From assembly GCF_002979455.1 (NCBI RefSeq), contig NZ_PCOU01000010.1, positions 82,431 through 146,430 on the forward strand: 64,000 bases of DNA, given 5' to 3'. Below the pieces are notes generated by a model. That model made no database searches. It was not told where the DNA came from and worked only from the letters and a program-made list of their open reading frames with translations. Of this stretch, positions 36,038 through 43,115 are shown piece by piece. Source of the DNA: Chryseobacterium sp. MYb7. GTDB taxonomy: Bacteria; Bacteroidota; Bacteroidia; Flavobacteriales; Weeksellaceae. The position numbers were made by a program, and so were the translations under genes. The first letter of the stretch is position 1. Each line of letters opens with the position of its first letter.

Positions 36038-36358
36038 TTATTTCTTAGCAGCGTCTTTTGCAGCATCTTTAGCAGCGTCAGCAGCACCTTTAGCAGCATC
36101 AGCAGCTCCTTTAGCAGCATCTTTAGCAACTTCAGCACCAGCAGCAGTAGTAGCAGCAGCAGCATCTTTAGTAGCTTCTACAGCAGTAGTTGCAGCAGAA
36201 TCAACAACTTTAGCAGCAGAATCAGTAACAACAGCAGCAGAATCAGCTACAGTAGCAGCAGCAGAATCAGTTGTACCTTCAGTAGCAGTAGCTTCAGTTT
36301 TTTTACAAGCAACTAGAGAGATTGCAGCGATAGCAGCTACGAATAATGACTTTTTCAT
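36038..36358 (-). CDS. Ala/Lys-rich low-complexity lipoprotein
   Basis: 106 residues. Lipoprotein signal MKKSLFVAAIAAISLVAC (Cys18). The mature part is almost entirely Ala, Asp, Lys, Thr and Val: repeated DSAA units (TTDSAAATVADSAAVVTDSA) then a helical run of K/D-AA units ending KDAAKDAAKK. Such composition gives a long amphipathic helix like LEA or apolipoprotein-type proteins. Function is unknown; similar small lipoproteins are common in flavobacteria. The gene has a -7 box TACCTTTG on the minus strand at 36428-36435. Confidence 0.8.
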   Translation of the reverse strand: MKKSLFVAAIAAISLVACKKTEATATEGTTDSAAATVADSAAVVTDSAAKVVDSAATTAVEATKDAAAATTAAGAEVAKDAAKGAADAAKGAADAAKDAAKDAAKK

Positions 36359-36427
36359 AATAAATTAAATTTAATTTTGTTAATATTGTTTTATAAAATT
36401 TTCTTCTGTTCTGTTATTTGAACAAGA

Positions 36428-36435
36428 CAAAGGTA
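36428..36435 (-). promoter_or_regulatory. -7 box of the Ala-rich lipoprotein gene
   Basis: Minus-strand TACCTTTG, giving a leader of about 65 bases. No clear -33 partner. It is back to back with the plus-strand promoter at 36450-36481. Confidence 0.5.
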
Positions 36436-36449
36436 GAGCAGTTAGAAAG

Positions 36450-36481
36450 TTTGTTTATGAAAAATAATTGTAATACCTTTG
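36450..36481 (+). promoter_or_regulatory. Promoter of the 393-aa membrane protein gene
   Basis: TTTG (36450-36453), 20-bp spacer, TACCTTTG (36474-36481). It shares the same -7 sequence with the divergent promoter. Confidence 0.7.
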
Positions 36482-36541
36482 TAAAATAGTTTTACAAAAC
36501 AATATAGCTGATAATCAACAATTTAATTATTTTTTGAAAAA

Positions 36542-37723
36542 TTGACAGATTTAGATCTATTACACTTTGAGCAGCTAAAAAAGGATGTTCAGGGTCAATA
36601 CTTAAAAGAATATACCCCTTCGCAGGATGACATATCCAAATGGAAGGGTATAGATATTATATATTTTCAGGAAGACCTTCGAAAAAAAGCGAAAGGGAAC
36701 ATCAGTGAGAAGTCATTTTATACCTATTTCAAAAATTCACCAGTCACTAAACTGCCAAGAATAGACATGCTCAATTTATTGAGTATTTATGCAGGTTACG
36801 ACTCCTGGTATGAATTCAAAAAACAGCATCTTTTTGCCGGTGAATTGCTTCTGGAAAATGAGAATCTTGAAGAGGAAGAAATCGATGAAATTGAAAAAAC
36901 AGTTTCTGAAGCTCCAGAACTTCCAAAAACTGAAATTCAGCCTAAAAAAATCGAAATTACACCACAGGAAAATACTGATTTACAAAAATCAACTACTGAA
37001 AACCAGAACATTACACAAAACAAAACAATAACAAATGAAATTGAAATTTCATCTGTTCCACCCAAGAAAAATTTCTTCAAAAAGAACGCTTGGGCATTGG
37101 TTACTTCCGTTTTGATTACGATTACCGGTCTTTTAGGATTTAAAGATGTACTTTTTTCAAAAACTTATAAATATTGTTTCATTGATAAGGACAGAGGAGT
37201 TTCCGTAATCAACACTTTAGAAATAATGGTGGTGAAAGAAAATGAATCTCCATTGATGTATAAAATAAAGCCGGGTGAGTGTTTTTATTATTCTACCAAG
37301 GATAAAAATTTAAAAATGCGCATCAGTGCTCCTTTTTATGAACCTCTGGAAGTTAACAGAAATCTTGAAAATGCTCCTGAAGAGGAAAAAATAGAACTAA
37401 AGCCAGACGATTATAAGATGGCTGCGTATTATTTCTCCATAAAAGATATCAAAGGAGGAAATCCGGATGAGCAGGTTGCCCTTATTAAGCAAAAAAGAAA
37501 TCAGCTGGAGAACCTGATCAGCAGCAATGCTGTCATCTACCAAGTGTATGATAATGACACCTATGGCATTGAAAGGCTGGATAAACAGAAATATATCACT
37601 CTGGTAACCACTCCAACGACCTCTCTGAAAAACCTGAATGTAATAGAAATGAAAAAGGATAACAACGGTAAGATTGTATCAATCAAATTTAAAATTGCTA
37701 CCACAGATGAAAAGAATAAATAA
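36542..37723 (+). CDS. Single-span membrane protein with N-terminal cytoplasmic domain
   Basis: 393 residues, family not named to my knowledge. The N-terminal 95 residues (SEKSFYTYFKNSPVTKLPRIDMLNLLSIYAGYDSWYEFKK) match a domain seen at the start of many Bacteroidetes membrane regulators. A charged linker follows, one membrane span at about residues 185-203 (ALVTSVLITITGLLGF), then a beta-rich extracytoplasmic domain. The start codon is TTG at 36542: the only nearby ATG is out of frame. The next gene overlaps its end by 17 bases. Confidence 0.75.
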   Translation: MTDLDLLHFEQLKKDVQGQYLKEYTPSQDDISKWKGIDIIYFQEDLRKKAKGNISEKSFYTYFKNSPVTKLPRIDMLNLLSIYAGYDSWYEFKKQHLFAGELLLENENLEEEEIDEIEKTVSEAPELPKTEIQPKKIEITPQENTDLQKSTTENQNITQNKTITNEIEISSVPPKKNFFKKNAWALVTSVLITITGLLGFKDVLFSKTYKYCFIDKDRGVSVINTLEIMVVKENESPLMYKIKPGECFYYSTKDKNLKMRISAPFYEPLEVNRNLENAPEEEKIELKPDDYKMAAYYFSIKDIKGGNPDEQVALIKQKRNQLENLISSNAVIYQVYDNDTYGIERLDKQKYITLVTTPTTSLKNLNVIEMKKDNNGKIVSIKFKIATTDEKNK

Positions 37724-38288
37724 TCTTTTAATTTTCACCGTGCTTCTGACTTTATTTATTGCCTGTAATAATAAAACCTCAGAGGTAAGCGACCTCGATA
37801 AACTACGAAACAGCAACAATGAAAAAAGCTATCCAGCAGTACAAATGGATAGTATGCAGGCGATAAATTCCATTACCAAACAAAAAGTACAGGAACTTTT
37901 GGATCTGTCAACTCTTTATCTTAGCGGAAACAGAAATACAGAAATAGATACCGTTATTTATTCTCAGATGGAAAGCTACTTCCATAAACCTGATTCTTTA
38001 ACATTTAAGACATTACTGAAAGAACTTGACAGCATGAAAGCGAAAACAGCAAAGGTGAGCAACCTGAATGTTTATAAAGAGTTTTACAAAAAAGATACGC
38101 TGGACTATGCCAAGTTTAATGTAGAATACTTTGATAACAAAAATAAATCTCTGGGAAGCTTTGAAAAGAATGCACAATATATCCTGCTTTCTACTTCCAA
38201 GCTCAAGAAAGAATTTAAATTTTACTTTTTAGATTTTTATTCCAAACCGCTTAAGAAAGACAGTACTTCTGTAGGAGTAACCAAATAG
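37707..38288 (+). CDS. Lipoprotein of unknown function
   Basis: 193 residues from the ATG at 37707, which gives a lipoprotein signal (MKRINNLLIFTVLLTLFIAC, Cys20, then NNKTSEVSD). Upstream in-frame codons back to 37674 lie inside the preceding gene and give no signal peptide. The remainder is charged and probably helical. Start overlaps the previous gene by 17 bases, so the two are translationally coupled and likely act together. The 3' end overlaps the convergent folate gene by 52 bases. Confidence 0.75.
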   Translation: MKRINNLLIFTVLLTLFIACNNKTSEVSDLDKLRNSNNEKSYPAVQMDSMQAINSITKQKVQELLDLSTLYLSGNRNTEIDTVIYSQMESYFHKPDSLTFKTLLKELDSMKAKTAKVSNLNVYKEFYKKDTLDYAKFNVEYFDNKNKSLGSFEKNAQYILLSTSKLKKEFKFYFLDFYSKPLKKDSTSVGVTK

Positions 38289-38815
38289 TCAAGGGGAATA
38301 TCATTATCCCAGACATCATCCACATATTCATCGGGGTCAAAGTAATTGACTCCGATTTTTTTTGTCTCAATGGATATATTTTGAAACAATCCATCATAAA
38401 ATCCCTTGCCATATCCTACTCTATTCCCTTTTCTGTCACAATACAACAAAGGTGTAATCACACAATCAAAAGCACTTTCACCGGAATCTTCATTAGAAAC
38501 TGGCTCTGAAATACCCCAGCTATTAGTTTCAAAAATAGTGTCTTTAAAAATTTCAATAGTAATAAGTTGATCACCTACAATTTTAGGCACATAAACTCGG
38601 ATATTCCGGGCTAAAAAATAGTCTATAAAGATTTGGGTATTAATTTCTTTTCTTGCCGGAATCGGGATGAAAACATGTACTTTTTTCAACTCTTCAGGTT
38701 TGAAATACTGAATGAAGTTTTCAAAAATTTTCTCAGATAACAAGAAAGCCTCATCAATAGACAAGGCTTTTCTTTTTTGGGTATATTTTTTTCTAAGCTC
38801 AGCTTTTAGCATCAT
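38237..38815 (-). CDS. 5-formyltetrahydrofolate cyclo-ligase
   Basis: 192 residues. It converts 5-formyl-THF to 5,10-methenyl-THF with ATP. Family motifs: LRKKYTQKRKALS near the N-terminus, FIPIPARKEINTQIFID, and the hallmark LYCDRKGNRVGYGKGFYDG (about residues 125-143), then IGVNYFDPDEY. The last 17 codons overlap the convergent lipoprotein gene; both ends look genuine. It follows trhO by 8 bases on the minus strand and is probably co-transcribed with it. Confidence 0.93.
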   Translation of the reverse strand: MMLKAELRKKYTQKRKALSIDEAFLLSEKIFENFIQYFKPEELKKVHVFIPIPARKEINTQIFIDYFLARNIRVYVPKIVGDQLITIEIFKDTIFETNSWGISEPVSNEDSGESAFDCVITPLLYCDRKGNRVGYGKGFYDGLFQNISIETKKIGVNYFDPDEYVDDVWDNDIPLDYLVTPTEVLSFLSGLE

Positions 38816-38823
38816 AATTAAGA

Positions 38824-40185
38824 TTATGCGTTTTGCACAATTCTATACAGTCTATCAGACAAACGAACTCTGAATGGAAGCTCGAAAGTAATTTGATCTC
38901 CTGGTCTTGCCGTTTCGCAAGGTCCTCCGTTCGCATAAATCTCAGTAATAGTAACTTCCTGCTCTCCTGTTGTAGGACCAGAAATTAATACTTTATCTCC
39001 TACTGAAAGATCTTTGTTTTCAATTAAAAACTGTGCTATTTTTGATTTTGAATAGTAATGTTCTGCTTTTCCAATCAATTCTTTTTTGACAGCAATTATT
39101 TGGCGGATATTTTTTGTTTCAGCTTTTGCTAAAGGTCTATCTGATAATTCTCCGGAGTTTTTAAATTTCAGAGCATCAGATTTTCCTTTTCTGAATACTT
39201 TATTTCCAACCTGAAGTCCTTTTCTTAGCTTCACCTGCTCATCCCAGGGTAAATGAATGGTATCCAGACATTCTGTAGAACAACAGTTTTCCATTACAGC
39301 TTTACATTCATCACATTGGATAAATAATAAGTGACAGGCATCATTCGCACAGTTCGTATGGTTATCACATGGTTTTCCGCATTGGTGACACTGTGAAATA
39401 ATATCATCTGTAATTCTCTCCCCTAAACGGTGGTCAAATACAAAGTTTTTCCCAATAAACTTACTTTCTATCCCTTCTTCTTTTATCTGACGCGTATATT
39501 CAATGATACCGCCTTCTAACTGATAAACATTTTTAAAGCCCTGATGTTTGAAATAAGCACTCGCTTTTTCACAACGGATTCCTCCTGTACAGTACATCAA
39601 CAGATTCTTATCTTCTTTAAAATCCTGCAGCTGTTCGTTGATAATTGGTAAACTTTCTCTGAAGTTTTCTACATCCGGAGTAATGGCTCCCTCAAAATGA
39701 CCTACTTCACTTTCGTAGTGATTTCTAAAGTCTACTACAATCGTATTAGGATCTTCGAGTAAATTATTGAATTCCTGAGCTTTTAAGTGAATTCCTTTAT
39801 TGGTAACATCAAAAGTTTCGTCATTCAAACCATCAGCAACGATTTTGTTTCTGACTTTTATGGTTAATTTTAAAAAAGAGTAATTGTCCTGATCTACCGC
39901 TACGTTCAAACGGATTCCCTTCATGAAGTCATAAGCTTCCAGCGTACCACGAAAAGCCTCAAACTGATCCGCAGGAACACTCATCTGAGCATTGATTCCT
40001 TCAGTTGCTACATAAATACGACCAAGCGCATCAAGTGCATTCCAGGCTATAAATAATTCGTCGCGAAATTTTTTGGGGTCTTCGATTTTGGCATACGCAT
40101 AGAAAGACAAAGTAAGACGGTCTTTACCGGCTTCATCAATAAGTTGAGCTCTTTCTTCTGCGCTTAAGGTGTTATACAGTTGCAT
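38824..40185 (-). CDS. trhO: Oxygen-dependent tRNA uridine(34) hydroxylase
   Basis: 453 residues. TrhO forms 5-hydroxyuridine at the tRNA wobble position. Parts in order: N-terminal ferredoxin-like UPF0176 domain (YAKIEDPKKFRDELFIAWNAL, YVATEGINAQMS), rhodanese domain with active Cys in MYCTGGIRCEKASAYF (about residue 197), a Cys-rich zinc-binding stretch (CHQCGKPCDNHTNCANDACH, then CDECKAVMENCC) and a C-terminal extension of about 130 residues beyond the E. coli form, usual in Bacteroidetes. A -7 box TATCTTTG lies at 40220-40227. Confidence 0.93.
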   Translation of the reverse strand: MQLYNTLSAEERAQLIDEAGKDRLTLSFYAYAKIEDPKKFRDELFIAWNALDALGRIYVATEGINAQMSVPADQFEAFRGTLEAYDFMKGIRLNVAVDQDNYSFLKLTIKVRNKIVADGLNDETFDVTNKGIHLKAQEFNNLLEDPNTIVVDFRNHYESEVGHFEGAITPDVENFRESLPIINEQLQDFKEDKNLLMYCTGGIRCEKASAYFKHQGFKNVYQLEGGIIEYTRQIKEEGIESKFIGKNFVFDHRLGERITDDIISQCHQCGKPCDNHTNCANDACHLLFIQCDECKAVMENCCSTECLDTIHLPWDEQVKLRKGLQVGNKVFRKGKSDALKFKNSGELSDRPLAKAETKNIRQIIAVKKELIGKAEHYYSKSKIAQFLIENKDLSVGDKVLISGPTTGEQEVTITEIYANGGPCETARPGDQITFELPFRVRLSDRLYRIVQNA

Positions 40186-40219
40186 GCTATAAACGTTTTA
40201 AGTGAGAATAAAATTTTTG

Positions 40220-40227
40220 CAAAGATA
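40220..40227 (-). promoter_or_regulatory. -7 box of the trhO transcript
   Basis: Minus-strand TATCTTTG, 34 bases before the start codon. No clear -33 partner. Confidence 0.55.
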
Positions 40228-40386
40228 AGAATTTTTGAATTAAGTCTATTGATGGCACAAATCACGAGTTACTAACAAACAACTGTCAGACGTAAATAAT
40301 TTACATTAAAATGGTGAAAAATAAATGGTATCTTAGGGCTAATTATGCCATATTTTCTTTAATTTTTTTTTAATTTTTGTTAACTC

Positions 40387-40426
40387 TGACATTAACAATT
40401 ATGACATAAGGTATAAAATGACATAA
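40387..40426. promoter_or_regulatory. Three TGACAT(T)AA direct repeats upstream of the Deg-type protease
   Basis: TGACATTAA at 40387, TGACATAA at 40402 and TGACATAA at 40419 (spacings 15 and 17), in a 362-base intergenic region between divergent trhO and the protease gene. The last two share ATGACATAA. They are candidate operators for the protease promoter about 45-60 bases further on. Confidence 0.5.
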
Positions 40427-40468
40427 TAGCCGTTAAATTTTAGTTAAAATTGAAACATAGCATACTAA

Positions 40469-40495
40469 TTGCTTACTTATTTAACATTAAATTTG
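40469..40495 (+). promoter_or_regulatory. Promoter of the Deg-type protease gene
   Basis: TTG (40469-40471), 16-bp spacer, TAAATTTG (40488-40495), leaving a leader of about 45 bases. Confidence 0.65.
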
Positions 40496-40547
40496 TTTAC
40501 TCAAAAACATAATAAAGAAATTAATTAATAAACAAGAAAGATATACA

Positions 40548-42086
40548 ATGAAGAGTACTTTAAAAAAACTATTACCATTTGCAGTAGTAGGAGTAGTCTC
40601 CGGAGCTACTACCGTTGGAGCTTTACAATATTTCGGACACAGCTCCAATAATGGAGATCAATCTTATTTCACAACAGCTGCACCTAACACTTCATTCGCA
40701 GGAATGAATACGGGAGCTGTAGGTGATGATTTTGTAAAGGCAGCTAAAACAACAGTTCCGGCTGTAGTTACCATTAAAAACTACCAAAGCAGAACAGCAA
40801 GCAGAGCTTCTGAGCAAGACTTGTTCGACTTTTTCTTCGGAGATCCTTTTGGAGGAGGAAGAGGCCAGGGACAGCAGAGACAGAAGCAGCAGCAGGCTCC
40901 TGATAATATGCCATCGGGAATGGGTTCTGGTGTAATCATCTCTCCGGACGGTTACATTATTTCCAACAACCACGTGGTAGCAGGTGCTAATAAGCTGGAA
41001 GTAGTATTAAGCAACAAGAAATCATATATCGCAACATTGATCGGTACCGACCCTAATACGGACATCTCTTTATTAAAGATTGAAGAAAAAGGTCTTCCTT
41101 ATTTAAATTTCGCGAATTCTGACAATATTGATGTAGGCCAATGGGTACTTGCAGTAGGAAATCCACTTGGATTAAACTCTACGGTTACAGCAGGTATTGT
41201 TTCTGCTAAAGGAAGAGGTATCGGAATCTTAAGCAGCCAAGGAAAAGCAGCAAACCCAATCGAAAGCTTTATTCAAACGGATGCTGCGATCAACCCGGGT
41301 AACTCAGGAGGTGCTTTGGTGAATACAAATGGTGAGCTGATTGGTATCAACTCTGCGATTCAGTCTACTACAGGATATTACCAGGGATACGGATTTGCCG
41401 TACCTTCCAACCTGGCAAGAAAAATTGTTGAGGATATCAAGAAATTCGGAATTGTACAGAGAGGATTCTTAGGAATTCAGTCACTAGACCTTTCTAATGA
41501 TCAATTGGTAACTTCATACAACAAGCAATTCAAAACGAATCTGAAAGTAGGTTCCGGAGTTTATGTAACAGGATTTGGGGAAAACAGCGGTGCTGAAGAT
41601 GCAGGTCTGAAAAAAGGAGATGTTGTTACTAAAATTGACAATTATGACATCACAGATTTTGCAGATCTTTCTATGTCTATCGGAAGTAAGCGTCCTGGCG
41701 ATAAAGTACAGGTTACTTATTTAAGAAACGGTAAAGAAAGCACTACTTCTGTAACACTCAGAGACCAAAAAGGCGGAACGTCTACCAGAACGAAAGCTGA
41801 TCTTAGTGTAACGGAAAAAATCGGGGCTGAATTTGATCCTCTTACAGATCGTTTCAAAACTGAATACGGGCTGAACAGTGGTGTAGTAGCTAAAAGCGTA
41901 TCTGAGGGCAGCGAAATGGCTAAAATCGGAATCGTAGACAACTATATCATCATTGAAATAAATGGCAAGCCGGTAAATTCACAGAAAGATGTAGAAAAGA
42001 TCCTTGAGAAATATCAGGGGAATGTACAGGTAAAATTCGTGGATGACTACGGAAGAATCTACACAAAAGGATTCAAAATGCCTTAA
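40548..42086 (+). CDS. HtrA/Deg-family periplasmic serine protease
   Basis: 512 residues: N-terminal membrane anchor or signal (FAVVGVVSGATTVGALQYF), a Gly/Gln-rich linker, a trypsin-like domain with His in SNNHVVAGAN (about residue 142), Asp in DPNTDISLL (about 171) and Ser in NPGNSGGALVN (about 252), and two PDZ domains (LGIQSLDLS..., EFDPLTDRFKTEYGLNSGVV...). It degrades misfolded envelope proteins. It has its own promoter with upstream repeats and a private terminator. Between DegP and DegQ/DegS I cannot choose. Confidence 0.94.
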   Translation: MKSTLKKLLPFAVVGVVSGATTVGALQYFGHSSNNGDQSYFTTAAPNTSFAGMNTGAVGDDFVKAAKTTVPAVVTIKNYQSRTASRASEQDLFDFFFGDPFGGGRGQGQQRQKQQQAPDNMPSGMGSGVIISPDGYIISNNHVVAGANKLEVVLSNKKSYIATLIGTDPNTDISLLKIEEKGLPYLNFANSDNIDVGQWVLAVGNPLGLNSTVTAGIVSAKGRGIGILSSQGKAANPIESFIQTDAAINPGNSGGALVNTNGELIGINSAIQSTTGYYQGYGFAVPSNLARKIVEDIKKFGIVQRGFLGIQSLDLSNDQLVTSYNKQFKTNLKVGSGVYVTGFGENSGAEDAGLKKGDVVTKIDNYDITDFADLSMSIGSKRPGDKVQVTYLRNGKESTTSVTLRDQKGGTSTRTKADLSVTEKIGAEFDPLTDRFKTEYGLNSGVVAKSVSEGSEMAKIGIVDNYIIIEINGKPVNSQKDVEKILEKYQGNVQVKFVDDYGRIYTKGFKMP

Positions 42087-42118
42087 TCAGAAAACAAATA
42101 GTTTTTCATATCAACAAA

Positions 42119-42147
42119 AAACGCTGCAGAAATCTGCAGCGTTTTTT
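42119..42147. terminator. Bidirectional terminator
   Basis: Perfect stem AACGCTGCAGA / TCTGCAGCGTT with A-rich left and T6 right flanks, between convergent genes. Confidence 0.88.
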
Positions 42148-42152
42148 ATATT

Positions 42153-42608
42153 TTATTTAGACTTATTCATTTTTTCAGCAATCCTTTTCTGCTTATTCCG
42201 CTCATAAATAACTTCTACAATCTTACCGCCAATCCAGGAAAACGGAAAAAAGGTAAGGAAAATAGAAATCTTATAAAATGTAGGATGATAAGGAAATATA
42301 ATCACATCCAGCATCGCTATAAAGAGCATAATAAATCCGATCAGAATAGCATAAGCTACTTTCGCATATTTTACAATAATAGCAGTGGCAACTCCCCCAA
42401 TTGTAGTTCCTAATCCGGAAATAAACAATAGGAAGCCGAAAAATGCTTTATCGTCTTTCATGCTGAAAAGAAACCTTTGCCAGTGCTCAAACGGAGCAAA
42501 AGCCTCAAAAGTTATCCATTGCGGAAAAGCTCTTATACCAAGAGTAATAATAAGCCCTGCAATACCAAGACCTATCAGAACCGCAATTGTATTTCTTATA
42601 AAATTCAT
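42153..42608 (-). CDS. Four-helix integral membrane protein
   Basis: 151 residues with four hydrophobic spans (TIAVLIGLGIAGLIITLGI, AFFGFLLFISGLGTTIGGVATAI, VAYAILIGFIMLFIAMLDVII, ISIFLTFFPFSWIGGKIVEVI) and a basic C-terminus. No recognised family. Its start codon shares one base with the stop of the RidA gene, so it is co-translated with it. Confidence 0.8.
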   Translation of the reverse strand: MNFIRNTIAVLIGLGIAGLIITLGIRAFPQWITFEAFAPFEHWQRFLFSMKDDKAFFGFLLFISGLGTTIGGVATAIIVKYAKVAYAILIGFIMLFIAMLDVIIFPYHPTFYKISIFLTFFPFSWIGGKIVEVIYERNKQKRIAEKMNKSK

Positions 42609-42988
42609 TAATCCTGATGTGCAATCATAGAAATTTCGATATCCACATTTTTAGGCAGGCATGAAACCTGTACCGTTTCACGTGCCGGATAGCTTTCTGA
42701 ATCTAAGTAAGATGCATAGATGTCATTCATTACAGCAAAATCATCCATACTCTTAAGAAAGATTGTAGCTTTTACAACGTTTTTGAAAGTCATACCAGCT
42801 TCAGTAAGAATAGCCTCAAGGTTTTTCATTACCTGGTGCGTTTCTTTTTCAATACCTTCTACCAGTTTACCAGTTGCAGGATCTACAGGAATCTGTCCGG
42901 AGATATACAAAACTCCGTTGGCCATATTAGCTTGTGAATAAGGCCCGATAGCTGCAGGTGCATTAACTGTGTTGATTATTTGTTTCAT
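42608..42988 (-). CDS. RidA family protein (reactive enamine/imine deaminase)
   Basis: 126 residues, full length. It hydrolyses reactive 2-aminoacrylate formed by PLP enzymes. Family motifs: GPYSQANMANGVLYISGQIPVDPATG with the conserved Tyr, and YPARETVQVSCLPKNVDIEISMIA with the catalytic Arg. It has a consensus promoter (43078-43108) just past the end of lptD, with a long leader of about 85 bases containing an AAGGAGG stretch. Confidence 0.94.
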   Translation of the reverse strand: MKQIINTVNAPAAIGPYSQANMANGVLYISGQIPVDPATGKLVEGIEKETHQVMKNLEAILTEAGMTFKNVVKATIFLKSMDDFAVMNDIYASYLDSESYPARETVQVSCLPKNVDIEISMIAHQD

Positions 42989-43077
42989 AATGGATATTTA
43001 TTTTTTTCTATAGTTATGGCAGTCACAATCTCAGATATCCTCCTTAAAAGTGATTTTCCCAGAATTTATTTTGGTTG

Positions 43078-43108
43078 CAAATATAAAATTTATATTCTCA
43101 AATGCCAA
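43078..43108 (-). promoter_or_regulatory. Promoter of the ridA transcript
   Basis: Minus strand TTG, 20-bp spacer, TATATTTG, located in the short gap after the lptD stop. Confidence 0.65.
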
Positions 43109-43115
43109 TCTGATA

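Noticed and set aside
36121..36270. Possible CRISPR-like or tandem DNA repeat (AGCAGC tracts)
   Set aside because: The repetition is codon repetition for Ala/Asp in a lipoprotein gene, with no spacers of fixed length.
36029..36316. Ser/Phe-rich open frame on the plus strand
   Set aside because: It is the antisense shadow of the Ala-rich lipoprotein gene; GCA/GCT codons read as Ser-rich on the other strand.
37674..37706. Upstream start for the 193-residue lipoprotein
   Set aside because: It lies within the previous gene in another frame and would place 11 residues before a good lipoprotein signal.
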